DNA from: Collinsella aerofaciens
GTDB lineage: Bacteria > Actinomycetota > Coriobacteriia > Coriobacteriales > Coriobacteriaceae
Assembly: GCF_028209885.1 (NCBI RefSeq)
Contig: NZ_JAQLEM010000002.1
Coordinates: 39,959-103,958, forward strand
Direction: 5' to 3'
DNA length: 64,000 nucleotides
Numbering within the stretch: position 1 is the stretch's first letter; every line of letters begins with the position of its first letter. A model generated the notes under the pieces. The model saw nothing but the letters and a program-made list of their open reading frames with translations, was not told where the DNA came from and made no database searches. Shown piece by piece: positions 7,616 to 18,351 of the stretch. The position numbers and the translations under genes were made by a program.

Positions 7616-9094
7616 ATGCGCCAGGGTTTCGACAACGCGAAGTATATCGAGCTGCAGGCCGCTCATATTAAGGAGCGCATCTCGCAGTTTGGCGGCAAAC
7701 TCTATTTGGAGTTTGGCGGCAAGCTGTTTGACGACTATCACGCGAGCCGCGTGCTGCCGGGTTTTGAGCCGGACAGCAAGTTTCGCATGCTCAAGAGCAT
7801 AGCCGACGACGTTGAGGTCATCATCGCCATTAACGCGAACCACATCGAGAAGAACAAGGCTCGCGGTGACCTGGGCATTACCTATGACGAGGACGTTTTG
7901 CGCCTGGTCGACCTGTTCCGCGGCAACGGTTTTGCTGTCGCGGCCGTGGTTATCACCCAGTACGCCGGCCAGCCCGCCGCCGATGTGTTCCGCAATCGCC
8001 TGAACGCGCTCGGCATTCCCGCCAAGTTGCACTATCCCATCGAGGGCTATCCGCACGACGTCGACCTGATCGTGTCCGACGACGGCTATGGCAAGAACGA
8101 GTTTGTCGAGACCACCCGTCCGCTCGTCGTGGTCACCGCGCCGGGTCCTGGCTCGGGCAAGCTCGCCACCTGCCTGTCTCAGCTCTATCACGAGCACAAG
8201 CACGGCACCGCCGCCGGCTATGCCAAGTTCGAGACCTTCCCGGTCTGGAACCTTCCCCTCACGCATCCGGTCAACATCGCCTACGAGGCGGCCACGGCAG
8301 ATCTCGACGACGCCAATATCATCGACTCCTTCCACTTGGAGGCCTACAACAAGACCACGGTCAACTACAACCGTGACGTCGAGGCTTTCCCGGTGGTCCG
8401 TGCTCTGATGGAAAAGATCCTGGGCAAGAGCCCCTACCAGAGCCCCACGGACATGGGCGTCAACATGGTCGGCTTTGCCATCACCGATGACGATGCCTGC
8501 CGCGACGCTTCCAAGATGGAGATCGTCCGCCGCTACTTTACCGCGGTCGAAAATGTGCGCCGTACCGGCGTGGGCGATGAGCAAGTCGACCGTCTCAAGA
8601 TTATTATGAAGAAGGCCGGTATCGACAAGAACTACTCGCCGGCGCGCTCGGCCGCCCTTACCAGGGAGCAGCTGACGGGTGGCCCCGTAGGCGCCATGGT
8701 CATGCCCGACGGCTCCGTGGTGACCGGCAAGACTTCCACGCGCCTGGGCGCCGCGAGCTCGCTCATCATGAACGCACTTAAGAATGTCTCGGGCGTTGAC
8801 CTTGAGCTCGAGGTCATCAGCGATGAGGCGATTGAGCCTATCAGCAAGCTCAAGACGCATTTCCTGGGTAGCAAGAACCCGCGCCTGCACACCGACGAGA
8901 CGCTTATGGCGCTCTCGATCACCTCGGCAACGAGCGAGACGGCGGCCCGCGTCCTTTCGGGTCTGGAGCAGCTGCGCGGCTGCGATGCCTTCTTTAGCGT
9001 GATCATCTCGCCGACGGACGAGACGGTGTTGCGCAAGCTGGGCATCAACGTGTGCTGCGAGCCCAAGTTCGAGCGCCGTGGTTTCTTCCACCGC
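7616..9094 (+). CDS. DUF1846 family protein
   Basis: This is a 492-residue cytoplasmic protein (stop at 9095-9097) matching the DUF1846 family over its whole length. Recognisable pieces are the N-terminal QGFDNAKYI start, the AINANHIEKN segment and the GPGSGKLATC segment, which resembles a phosphate-binding loop. The family is widespread in Firmicutes and Actinobacteria; its biochemical role is not established to my knowledge. GGGAG seven bases before ATG 7616 decides the start over an in-frame ATG at 7592. It is a single-gene unit with its own TATAAT and a terminator after it. Confidence 0.85.
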
Positions 9095-9116
9095 TAAGCC
9101 TGGATTAATTGGTCTG

Positions 9117-9157
9117 AAAGGGGCGCATCGGGTATGCATTCGGTGTGCCCCTTTTAT
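9117..9157 (+). terminator. Terminator after the DUF1846 gene
   Basis: A 14-bp stem (9117-9130 with 9141-9154, two G:T pairs) is followed by TTTT. Confidence 0.85.
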
Positions 9158-9346
9158 CAACAAAGCTACCGTTTAACCTAAAAATAGCCCGTTTACCTGC
9201 CTATAAGCGATTTGGGCGGTATACAATAACCCTAACTGTTTCATCCTTTTGCGGGGATGCCGCATGATGGATGTTGCCGGCCATCATGGGGTGTGCCGGT
9301 CGCGCACGGTGCAGGTGATGCCCGTGCTCGGTTTGAGGAGGCTGCC

Positions 9347-9685
9347 ATGGCTGGCAAGGGTCGTGCGAGTGTCAACGATATGAAGCGTGTCGAGGTGCAG
9401 GTGCTGATGGAGATCGCACAGCTGTCCGAAGACAACGGCGGATTTTATGGCTTTTCGCGCAAGACGCTTGCCGAGCGTGTGGGGGTGTCTCCGTATCGCG
9501 CCCGCGCGGCAATTGAGCGCTTGGAATCCGAAGACATCATCGAGGTCGTCTCGCGCTACAGCGACGACGGCGGCCAGCTCGCAAATGGTATTTGTCTCAC
9601 GGAGCGTGGCGAATGGTATCTAGAGGGCATCCGTGCCGGTATGCTCGTGAAGGACTTGATCGAGGATGAAGCCGCCGATCGATAA
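9347..9685 (+). CDS. Small winged-helix DNA-binding protein
   Basis: A 112-residue protein. Residues about 12-75 read as a winged helix: helix EVQVLMEIAQL, then GFSRKTLAERVGVSPYRARAAIERLES as the helix-turn-helix, then the wing DIIEVVSRYSDDG. It is likely a transcription regulator; the target is unknown. A GAGGAG site before ATG 9347 decides the start, although the frame is open from 9257. It stands between the DUF1846 gene and pyrG, all on the same strand, with its own terminator. Confidence 0.7.
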   Translation: MAGKGRASVNDMKRVEVQVLMEIAQLSEDNGGFYGFSRKTLAERVGVSPYRARAAIERLESEDIIEVVSRYSDDGGQLANGICLTERGEWYLEGIRAGMLVKDLIEDEAADR

Positions 9686-9703
9686 CAGCGTGCATTCATA
9701 GTG

Positions 9704-9745
9704 GAAACGACGCCGCCTGGGCAACCGGACGGCGTTTTGTTTCGA
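9704..9745 (+). terminator. Terminator between the winged-helix gene and pyrG
   Basis: ACGCCG and CGGCGT arms with an imperfect inner stem are followed by TTTTGTTT. Confidence 0.7.
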
Positions 9746-9857
9746 GATGGAGAAATGCGATTGCGCGTAAGAAAAAATGCGTGCGGCGCGCGTCGCGAGT
9801 ATTACAATGAAGACCCGTAAGATGTGTATGGACAACTTCTACGGGAAGCGCAGGTAA

Positions 9858-11525
<1,668 letters not shown>

Positions 11526-11527
11526 GG

Positions 11528-12469
11528 GTGCCGGAGAATAAGGAACATACTGAAGCTACTCCCTCGTCGCTCGCTGTGGTGGCGGGGGAGTATCTCGATT
11601 ACCTCGCGGTCGAGCGGGGTTTGGCGCGCAACACGATTGCGGCCTACCGTCGTGACCTGACGACGTACTGCGCCTATCTGGAGCGGGCGGGTATTGTGTC
11701 TTTTGAAGAGGTGACTCGTCAGGTCGTGGAGGGCTTTGTCGCCGACCGTCGCGACGGAGGCTATTCCGACGCCTCGGTGGAGCGCGCGCTTGCTGCCGTG
11801 AAGGGCCTGCATGCCTTTTTGGTGCGCGATGGGGCCGTGGCCCAAAACCCGACGGCGGCGTTGCGCCTGCCCAAAAAGGCAGATCGCCTGCCGGAATACC
11901 TTTCGGTGGAGGACGTCTCGGCACTGCTGGATCAAGACTTTCCCGAGGGCGAGATGGGCTTGCGCGACCATGCCATCTTGGAAGTGCTTTACGGTTGCGG
12001 CTTGCGCGTGAGTGAACTGGTTGGGCTCGATGTGGGCGATATCCATATCGACGATGGCTTTGTGCTCGTTCGCGGTAAGGGCTCAAAGGAACGCCTGTCC
12101 CCGCTGGTGGGAAGCGCGGCGCGAGCTCTGGCGCTCTATGTAACTGAGGGGCGTTCTCGCTTGGCGGCCCATGCCCGCGGAACAGAGACCTCGGCGGTCT
12201 TTTTAAATAAGAACGGACGTCGCCTGTCGCGTCAGGCCGTGCATGCGATATGCGAGCGGTATGGGCGCCAGGTGGGGCTGGTGGGGCTCCATCCCCATAC
12301 CTTGCGCCACTCCTTTGCCACCCACATGCTCGCGGGCGGTGCCGACCTGCGTGTGCTGCAGGAGATTTTGGGCCATGCCGATATTTCGACCACGCAGGTC
12401 TATACGCATGTCGATCGTACGCAACTGACCGAGGTCTATCTGGCGGCGCACCCGCTGGCACATCGTTAA
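11528..12469 (+). CDS. xerD: Tyrosine recombinase XerD (chromosome dimer resolution)
   Basis: A 313-residue tyrosine recombinase with an N-terminal SAM-like domain (LARNTIAAYRRDL) and a complete catalytic set: Arg160 in GLRVSE, the GKGSKER hairpin lysine, His257/Arg260 in HTLRH, His283 in LGHADIS and Tyr292. With XerC it would resolve chromosome dimers at dif. I start it at GTG 11528, two bases after pyrG; a later GTG near 11577 would give about 297 residues and also fits the family. XerD rather than XerC is a judgement based on sequence similarity. No dif site was found nearby. Confidence 0.9.
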   Translation: MPENKEHTEATPSSLAVVAGEYLDYLAVERGLARNTIAAYRRDLTTYCAYLERAGIVSFEEVTRQVVEGFVADRRDGGYSDASVERALAAVKGLHAFLVRDGAVAQNPTAALRLPKKADRLPEYLSVEDVSALLDQDFPEGEMGLRDHAILEVLYGCGLRVSELVGLDVGDIHIDDGFVLVRGKGSKERLSPLVGSAARALALYVTEGRSRLAAHARGTETSAVFLNKNGRRLSRQAVHAICERYGRQVGLVGLHPHTLRHSFATHMLAGGADLRVLQEILGHADISTTQVYTHVDRTQLTEVYLAAHPLAHR

Positions 12470-12500
12470 CACATCGCTGACCTGCATATTTATAGGTATT

Positions 12501-12566
12501 TGGGGACGGGCCCCAGATTGCCGCGGCGTGCTTTTGCGCGCGCATGGGCAATCTGGAGCCCCGTCC
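12501..12566. repeat. REP-like extragenic palindrome
   Basis: TGGGGACGGG followed by CCCCAGATTGCC pairs with 12547-12566 with a one-base bulge. The TTGGGGAC head resembles the extragenic palindromes associated with REP-associated tyrosine transposases, but no such transposase lies in the window. Confidence 0.6.
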
Positions 12567-12694
12567 TATTTTTCGCCACTTGGCGTCGCGGTGGTGGGCC
12601 GCACGTGCCTTGGGTGGGGGAGTTTGGGGGCGATGTGAACGGCATGTAAAGGGACGCAAAAATCGCCTCAAGGTCAACTTGAAGGTTGAGGTTG

Positions 12695-12728
12695 AACGGC
12701 GGGGTGCCACAGGTGGCATCCCGCCGTT
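12695..12728. terminator. Hairpin with 15-bp arms before mraZ
   Basis: Arms 12695-12709 and 12714-12728 pair fully (one G:T) around a CAGG loop. No T tract follows, so termination is uncertain; it could be a late xerD transcript end. Confidence 0.5.
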
Positions 12729-12754
12729 GATGTAAACACAACATATTGTGTTTT

Positions 12755-12768
12755 CGAACATATGCTTG
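12755..12768. promoter_or_regulatory. LexA (SOS) box-like site upstream of mraZ
   Basis: The 14 bases CGAACATATGCTTG match the Gram-positive SOS consensus CGAACRNRYGTTYG at 13 positions. It lies 165 bases before the mraZ start. Confidence 0.45.
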
Positions 12769-12789
12769 GAGGTGTTTTGCAATATATGG

Positions 12790-12828
12790 TGGGTGGAGTG
12801 GTGAGGCGGAGTGGGGGAAGGGGTGGGG
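12790..12828 (+). promoter_or_regulatory. Candidate MraZ-binding repeats
   Basis: TGGG-type units recur at 12790, 12799 (TGGT), 12812 and 12824, the last two as 12-base units GTGGGGGAAGGG and GTGGGGAAAGGT. MraZ autoregulates through tandem TGGG-type repeats in other bacteria. Confidence 0.45.
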
Positions 12829-12932
12829 AAAGGTGTTGAAAAATGGGGCGGTTCCCCATATTATTAATGACGTCGACAGGCGGGGTGGTTCCCCGCGTAC
12901 GTGCCATCTGAGTAACCGAGGGGAGGGCGCAC

Positions 12933-13367
12933 ATGGGAATGACTGGTGCATACGAGCGCAATCTCGATGCAAAAGGTCGTCTGTCCCTGCCTGCACCCCT
13001 TCGCGAGGAGCTTGGAGAGCACGTTCGCGTGTTCAAAGCCCTGGATGTCGATGCTCTGTACGTGTTCTCTGCCGAGGCCTTCGATAAGTGGGTCGAAGGA
13101 CTCTTCGCGGGTCGTGAGGGCCACGAGGGTTTTAACCCGCGTGACATTAACGACCAGAAGCTCATGAGGGCGATCAACAAGCGCACCACGTCGATGGACG
13201 TGGACAGCGCCGGTCGTATCGGTCTTTCCGAGTCTCTCCGCAAGCAGGCGAACCTCGACCGCGAGGTCACGGTTGTGGGCAACTACGACCACCTTGAGGT
13301 TTGGGATCGCGCCGCGGCCGATGAGGACGATGACGATGAGGCCTTGCTGGACCTCTTCTTCTCGTAA
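12933..13367 (+). CDS. mraZ: Transcriptional regulator MraZ
   Basis: MraZ is the DNA-binding first gene of the division and cell-wall cluster. The 144-residue protein has the two AbrB-like swapped-hairpin repeats: residues 5-25 (YERNLDAKGRLSLP) and about 77-97 (DVDSAGRIGLSESLR), each with the conserved DxxGRI/L core. The C terminus is acidic. GAGGGGAG precedes ATG 12933. Tandem G-rich repeats 100-140 bases upstream may be its own operator. The rsmH start follows after 20 bases. Confidence 0.96.
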   Translation: MGMTGAYERNLDAKGRLSLPAPLREELGEHVRVFKALDVDALYVFSAEAFDKWVEGLFAGREGHEGFNPRDINDQKLMRAINKRTTSMDVDSAGRIGLSESLRKQANLDREVTVVGNYDHLEVWDRAAADEDDDDEALLDLFFS

Positions 13368-13387
13368 GGGCAAGGCACGGGTAACGG

Positions 13388-14353
13388 ATGGAGCGTGGGA
13401 TCTTGACACAAGAATATCGGCATGAACCTGTCATGCTCGGCGAAGTGCTTGAGTCGCTGCGGCTAAAGAGCGGCTCCGTTGTCTGCGATTGCACCCTTGG
13501 CGGTGCCGGCCATTCGGTAAAGATGGCCGCGCAGGTGGGGGAGACGGGCCTTCTGCTCGGCGTCGATCAGGACGACATGGCCCTCGAGGCCGCTGGCGCC
13601 CGTCTGGACCGCGAGGTTCCCGGCGTTCCGCACCAGCTGCTGAAGGGCAACTTCGGCGACTTGGACGAGCTGCTTTGCTCGGCCGAGGTGCCCGGGGTCG
13701 ATGGCTTCCTGTTCGATTTGGGCGTTTCGTCACCGCAACTCGATATCCCTGGCAGGGGCTTTTCGTATAACGAGGACGCCCCATTGGACATGCGGATGGA
13801 TCCGGGCAATAACACCTTAAACGCAGCTGAGGTCATCAACACCTATAACGAACACGACCTCGCCCGGATTCTACGCGTCTACGGCGAAGAGAAGTTCGCC
13901 TCGCAGATCGCGCGCGAGATCGTGCGCCGCCGCGAGCAAGAACCGATCGAAACCACCGGCCAATTTGTCGAGATCATCAAGGCGGGTATCCCGGCTGCCG
14001 CTCGTCGGCATGGCGGACACCCGGCCAAGAAAAGTTTCCAGGCCATTCGCATCGAGGTCAATCACGAGCTCGATGTGCTCGAACGAGGGCTTGATGCCGC
14101 CACCAGGTGGCTCAACCCGGGCGGACGTATCTGCGTCATCTCGTATCACTCGCTCGAGGACCGTATCGTAAAGAACCACTTTAAGGAGATGAGCCAGGGG
14201 TGCACGTGTCCGCCGGAGATTCCGGTGTGCGTGTGCGGCAACGTGCCGATACTCAAGGTCATCACCCGCAAACCCTTGGTTGCCCAGCCTGATGAGGTTG
14301 AGCGCAACCCTCGGGCGAGATCAGCCAAAATCCGCGTGGCGCAGCGTCTGTAG
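13388..14353 (+). CDS. rsmH: 16S rRNA (cytosine1402-N4)-methyltransferase
   Basis: RsmH methylates N4 of C1402 in 16S rRNA using S-adenosylmethionine. The 321-residue protein has the expected HEPVMLGEVLESL start, the SAM-binding CTLGGAGHS block, the LFDLGVSSPQLD block and C-terminal ISYHSLEDRIVKNHF. ATG 13388 gives the normal N terminus; a TTG at 13403 is an alternative. It sits in its standard place between mraZ and ftsL. Confidence 0.97.
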   Translation: MERGILTQEYRHEPVMLGEVLESLRLKSGSVVCDCTLGGAGHSVKMAAQVGETGLLLGVDQDDMALEAAGARLDREVPGVPHQLLKGNFGDLDELLCSAEVPGVDGFLFDLGVSSPQLDIPGRGFSYNEDAPLDMRMDPGNNTLNAAEVINTYNEHDLARILRVYGEEKFASQIAREIVRRREQEPIETTGQFVEIIKAGIPAAARRHGGHPAKKSFQAIRIEVNHELDVLERGLDAATRWLNPGGRICVISYHSLEDRIVKNHFKEMSQGCTCPPEIPVCVCGNVPILKVITRKPLVAQPDEVERNPRARSAKIRVAQRL

Positions 14354-14443
14354 GCGCGACCGCGCGATATTGGACCTCCCGCTCGCACCATAAACGAAGC
14401 TTAAACACACTACCAACGTACTCGGGATGGGAGGCGGCATATC

Positions 14444-14914
14444 ATGGGCTACAACACTTCAAGCGCAGCACTCGCCTATGATATGAACGCCATGCCCGCC
14501 TATCGTGAGACGCCGCAGGCCCCCGTTGCTCCCCGTGAGCAGCGCGCGCCGCGCTTTGATGTCTACACGGGCGCGGGCCGTCAGGCAAACCAGGCGGTAA
14601 GCCCGGTTTTCATGAGCGTTCTTAAAACGTTTTGCATCATTGCGGCTATCTTCATGACGATCGGCGTCGCCCGCGTGGCGCTCGCCGGCGTTACGGCCCA
14701 GGTGCTCAACAGCAACGCCGAGCTTACCAGCACGCTCGAAAAGGCGACCGATGAGAGCTCCGACCTGGAGGTCATGCATTCGGTCTATGGCGCCGACACG
14801 CGCATTCGCGACCTTGCGGGCGCTTATGGCATGGTGGAGCCCAGCGAGAGCGTTACACTTGACTTTTCGCAGGATGCAGCCGCGGGCGCCAACGCGACCG
14901 CGACCGCTCAGTAG
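14444..14914 (+). CDS. ftsL: FtsL-like septum protein
   Basis: A 156-residue bitopic membrane protein: a Pro/Arg-rich cytoplasmic N terminus of about 55 residues, one transmembrane helix around residues 62-86 (LKTFCIIAAIFMTIGVARVAL), then an extracytoplasmic stretch with a short coiled-coil-like segment. FtsL is poorly conserved in sequence. The call rests on size, topology and position between rsmH and the division PBP. GGGAGGCGG precedes ATG 14444. Confidence 0.75.
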   Translation: MGYNTSSAALAYDMNAMPAYRETPQAPVAPREQRAPRFDVYTGAGRQANQAVSPVFMSVLKTFCIIAAIFMTIGVARVALAGVTAQVLNSNAELTSTLEKATDESSDLEVMHSVYGADTRIRDLAGAYGMVEPSESVTLDFSQDAAAGANATATAQ

Positions 14915-14931
14915 CAAGACGGTAGCTGAGT

Positions 14932-16797
14932 ATGACAAATGACTATCGCCGCGGTTCCGATGGGGGCCGCGGTTCTGGACGTCCCTCGTCGCGGGGACGT
15001 TCTGGTTATCAAGGAACGGGTCGGCAATCTTACAACGCCGGGCAGTCCCGTGGCAACGACCCGGCGTCGCGACTTCGCGGCTCGGGCGGCCCTCAAGTGC
15101 ATAACACCAGGTCGCGCAAGAGTTCGTCGACCGAATGGCTCACAGGCGCACCTCTGTCTCGCCGCAAAGCCGTTATGGGCTTCATCGGGCTTGGCTTGGG
15201 CTTGGGCGTCTTTCGCCTTGCCGACTATCAAATTGTCGAAGCCGATAAACTGCGCGAGCGTGCCGATGCGCGCCGCCTGCTTGCGCAGACCCTCTATGCC
15301 AAACGCGGCACCATCTACGACCGCAACGGCAACGTGTTGGCGTCGTCGGTCGAATGTCGCAACATCGCCGTGAACCCGCAGCTTGTCGAGGATGTTGACA
15401 AGACGGTGTCGGCGCTGGTCAAGGCAACTGGAATCGATAAAAAGACCTGCCGCAAGCTCGTTGAGTCCGATGGAACCTGGGTGTATATCAAGCGCCAGGT
15501 GGACGAAGACGATGTTGCGGCGCTGGAGAAGAAGAACCTGCCCGGCGTGCTTTTTGAGCAGGCCATGAAGCGCGTATATCCATACGGCAATCTGGCATCG
15601 CAGGTGCTGGGTGTAGTGAATGTAGACAACGACGGCTTGACGGGTCTCGAAAAGCAATACAACAAGCTTCTGACAGGCACGAACGGTTCTCTCGTACGCG
15701 AGCGCGCGAGGGACGGCAGCTATATCGCGGGCGGCGCCTATAAAAAGGTGGCTGCGGTCGACGGCGTTGATATCGTGACGACGCTCGACGTCAATATCCA
15801 GCGTGCGGCCGAGGATGCCCTGGCAGAGGCAGTTGAGAAGACTAAGGCCAAGAACGGCTCGGCGCTGGTCACCGATCCTACGACAGGCGAGATCTTGGCA
15901 GCCTGCTCGTATCCGACTTACGACCAGACCAATCTGGAAAACGCCAAGACCGAGGATATGAACTTGCGCCTGGTCACCGACGCCTACGAGCCCGGCTCGG
16001 TCTTTAAGACGCTCGTGGCAGGCGCCGGCTTCGACTTGGGCGTCGTGCGATCGAGTACGTCGTTTGAGGTGCCGGCGAGCATCAAGGTGGGCGACGATAC
16101 CGTCACCGATGCTGACAAGCGCGACTACGCCATGACCATGGATGTGCGCGAGATGATGCGCCGTTCGTCCAACGTGGGCTTTGTCCTGGTGGGGCGCAAG
16201 ATCGGTGCCGACGACTTTGCCGCCTATGTGGACAAGTGGGGCATCGGTCATAGCTCCGGTGTAGATTTTCCGGGCGAGAGCCTGGGTATCGTCAAGGAGC
16301 GTGACCAGTATGACGGCGCCACGCTGGGCTCGATGAGCTTTGGACAGGCACTGTCCGTCTCGCCGATTGAGATCGCACGTGCCGTGGGCGGCATCGCCAA
16401 CGGCGGTGTGATGATGACACCGCACTTCTATAAGTCCAGCAAAGGCGACGAGAAGGACTGGGGCGAAGGCGAGCGCGCGATTTCGGAGGACGCCGCATCC
16501 CAGGTGACATCGTGCATGCAGACGGTCGTGTCCGAGGGAACGGGCGTTGGCGGCGCGGTTGACGGCTATGACGTAGCGGGTAAGACCGGTACGGCCGAAC
16601 GTGCCGACGAGAACGGCGGCTACCTCAAGGAGAACTACATGTCGTCCTTTATGGGCTTTGCACCGGCACAATCGCCCAAGGTGCTGTGCTATATCACGCT
16701 CGACGGAACGCCGAGCGGCTCAGATGCCGCTGCGGTGCCGTTCCAGTCCATTATGGCCAACGCGCTCGACGTGCTGGGTATCCCGCACACGAAGTAG
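14932..16797 (+). CDS. ftsI: Division penicillin-binding protein (FtsI/PBP2-type transpeptidase)
   Basis: This is the septal peptidoglycan transpeptidase. Its 621 residues comprise an Arg/Ser/Gly-rich cytoplasmic tail (1-70), one transmembrane helix near 76-100, the PBP dimerisation domain starting at RGTIYDRNGNVLA, and a transpeptidase domain with Ser356 (SVFK, nucleophile), Ser412-Ser-Asn414 and Lys551 (KTGT). No C-terminal PASTA domain is present. The N-terminal tail is long compared with the family. It is in its usual dcw position; the expected next gene, murE, is missing and murF follows. Confidence 0.95.
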   Translation: MTNDYRRGSDGGRGSGRPSSRGRSGYQGTGRQSYNAGQSRGNDPASRLRGSGGPQVHNTRSRKSSSTEWLTGAPLSRRKAVMGFIGLGLGLGVFRLADYQIVEADKLRERADARRLLAQTLYAKRGTIYDRNGNVLASSVECRNIAVNPQLVEDVDKTVSALVKATGIDKKTCRKLVESDGTWVYIKRQVDEDDVAALEKKNLPGVLFEQAMKRVYPYGNLASQVLGVVNVDNDGLTGLEKQYNKLLTGTNGSLVRERARDGSYIAGGAYKKVAAVDGVDIVTTLDVNIQRAAEDALAEAVEKTKAKNGSALVTDPTTGEILAACSYPTYDQTNLENAKTEDMNLRLVTDAYEPGSVFKTLVAGAGFDLGVVRSSTSFEVPASIKVGDDTVTDADKRDYAMTMDVREMMRRSSNVGFVLVGRKIGADDFAAYVDKWGIGHSSGVDFPGESLGIVKERDQYDGATLGSMSFGQALSVSPIEIARAVGGIANGGVMMTPHFYKSSKGDEKDWGEGERAISEDAASQVTSCMQTVVSEGTGVGGAVDGYDVAGKTGTAERADENGGYLKENYMSSFMGFAPAQSPKVLCYITLDGTPSGSDAAAVPFQSIMANALDVLGIPHTK

Positions 16798-16923
16798 GGG
16801 GTTACAATCTTTGGGGCGTGGTTTGTTGTCCCATATGAGGGTGTTCACATGCCCTGCACCACGCATGTGCGGCGCTGGGATACAATACGCCGATAGCATT
16901 ATTAGGTTTACAGGGGAGCTGCA

Positions 16924-18348
16924 ATGATAGAGATCGCCGTCAACAACCTCGCGGCCGCAACAGGGGCCCGAACCGTGACGGGAGAAGCCGATCGGGTATG
17001 CCGCGGGTGCGTTATCGACTCGCGCCAGGTCGAGGAAGGGACGATTTTCGTCGCCTTTCCCGGTGAAAACGTCGACGGCAATGATTTTGCTTCCCGTGCC
17101 GTCCAGTCGGGTGCCGGCGCCGTCGTGATGACGCGTGAGCCCGAGGCCGAGCTGGTCTCGCTGGCGCAGGACAAGGGGTGCGCCATCCTGCTGACCGATG
17201 ATCCCGAGGAGTTTCTGCTGCGTTTGGCGCACACGTATCGCCTGGAGCTTGGCTGCCTGGTCGTTGGTATTACCGGTTCCATCGGCAAGACGACGACCAA
17301 GGACGTGCTCGCCGCCGTGCTCGCCAAGCGCTATCGTGTCTGGGCCACCAAGGGCAATTTCAATAACCTGATCGGCATGCCGCTCACGGTGCTTTCCGCT
17401 CCGGCCGATACCGAGGTCCTGGTGCTCGAGATGGGCATGAACCATTTCCACGAGATTGAGCGCCTGTCCCAGTCCGCCAATCCCAACCTTGCCATCGTGA
17501 GCAAGATTGGTACCTCTCACATCGGCATTTTGGGCAGCCGCGAGAACATCGCCCGCGCTAAGGCCGAGATTGTCCAGGGTATGTGCGCCGCCGGCGACTT
17601 CTTGCCGCTGCTGGTTTTGGGCGGTGAGGACGACTTTACGCCGTTCATTCGCGATACGTTCGCCCAGCCTGCTGGTATCGATGTGATGCTGGCCGGCGTC
17701 TCGGACGATGATGAGGTCCGCGCCCGCGACATTCGTGTTGATGACGAAGGCCGTCCGGTCTTTACGCTCGATTTTGGCCAGGGTGAGACGACCGATACCA
17801 TGCTTGCCATCCCCGGCGTGCAGTCCGTCCCAAATGCCGTTAAGGCCGCCGCAGTTGCCTATCGCCTGGGCGTGACGCCCGAGCAGATCGATGCTGCCTT
17901 TAGAGGCCTCACGATCACCGGTCACCGCCAGGAGATCAAGCGCGCCAAGAGCGGTGCACGCATCATCGACGATTCCTATAACGCCAGTGCCGAATCCATG
18001 GCTGCTGGCCTCGATCTGCTGTGCTCGCTTTCGTGCACGGGGTCTCGTATGGCGATCCTGGGCGAGATGGGCGAGATGGGCGACGAGGCTCCTCGCATGC
18101 ATGAGCTCGTGGGCGCCTATGCCGCCGCCAAGAAGCTCGACATGCTGGCGTGCGTGGGTGGTGAGCTGGCCCAGCTTATGGCCGATGCCGCGCGAATGAT
18201 GGGCATGGACGAGGACCGCGTCCAAGTGTTCTCCGATTATCAGCAGGTGCTCGACCGCATGGGCGGCGCGCTTGAAAAACATGATGTTGTACTGGTCAAG
18301 GGTTCCCGCTTTGTTGAGCTCGACCGCTTTGTGGAAGGCGTGTGCTAG
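16924..18348 (+). CDS. murF: UDP-MurNAc-tripeptide--D-Ala-D-Ala ligase
   Basis: MurF adds D-Ala-D-Ala to UDP-MurNAc-tripeptide, the last cytoplasmic step of the muramyl peptide. The 474-residue protein has the Mur N-terminal domain (VIDSRQVEEGTIFVAFPG), the P-loop GSIGKTTTK, GNFNNLIGMPLT and EMGMNHFHEI, which mark MurF rather than MurE. The C-terminal ligase domain has DDSYNASAESM. A TACAAT at 16881-16886 may be a promoter element. The stop is followed three bases later by mraY. Confidence 0.96.
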   Translation: MIEIAVNNLAAATGARTVTGEADRVCRGCVIDSRQVEEGTIFVAFPGENVDGNDFASRAVQSGAGAVVMTREPEAELVSLAQDKGCAILLTDDPEEFLLRLAHTYRLELGCLVVGITGSIGKTTTKDVLAAVLAKRYRVWATKGNFNNLIGMPLTVLSAPADTEVLVLEMGMNHFHEIERLSQSANPNLAIVSKIGTSHIGILGSRENIARAKAEIVQGMCAAGDFLPLLVLGGEDDFTPFIRDTFAQPAGIDVMLAGVSDDDEVRARDIRVDDEGRPVFTLDFGQGETTDTMLAIPGVQSVPNAVKAAAVAYRLGVTPEQIDAAFRGLTITGHRQEIKRAKSGARIIDDSYNASAESMAAGLDLLCSLSCTGSRMAILGEMGEMGDEAPRMHELVGAYAAAKKLDMLACVGGELAQLMADAARMMGMDEDRVQVFSDYQQVLDRMGGALEKHDVVLVKGSRFVELDRFVEGVC

Positions 18349-18351
18349 CCC

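Larger units (their letters stand above)
12470..12932. promoter_or_regulatory. Control region ahead of mraZ
   Basis: This 463-base gap has no gene. It holds a REP-like palindrome (12501-12566), a 16-bp element shared with the ftsZ promoter region (12674-12689), a perfect-loop hairpin with 15-bp arms (12695-12728), AACACAA-N4-TTGTGTT (12735-12752), a LexA-like box (12755-12768) and G-rich repeats resembling MraZ boxes (12790-12828). It ends with a short hairpin at 12880-12896 and the mraZ ribosome binding site. Confidence 0.75.

Noticed and set aside
11556..12782. 408-codon minus-strand frame over xerD and the mraZ upstream region
   Set aside because: Pro/Arg-rich composition typical of antisense of GC-rich genes; the sense xerD is intact.
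14908..16671. 587-codon minus-strand frame over ftsI
   Set aside because: Shadow of a conserved gene with intact catalytic motifs; no ribosome site or domain.
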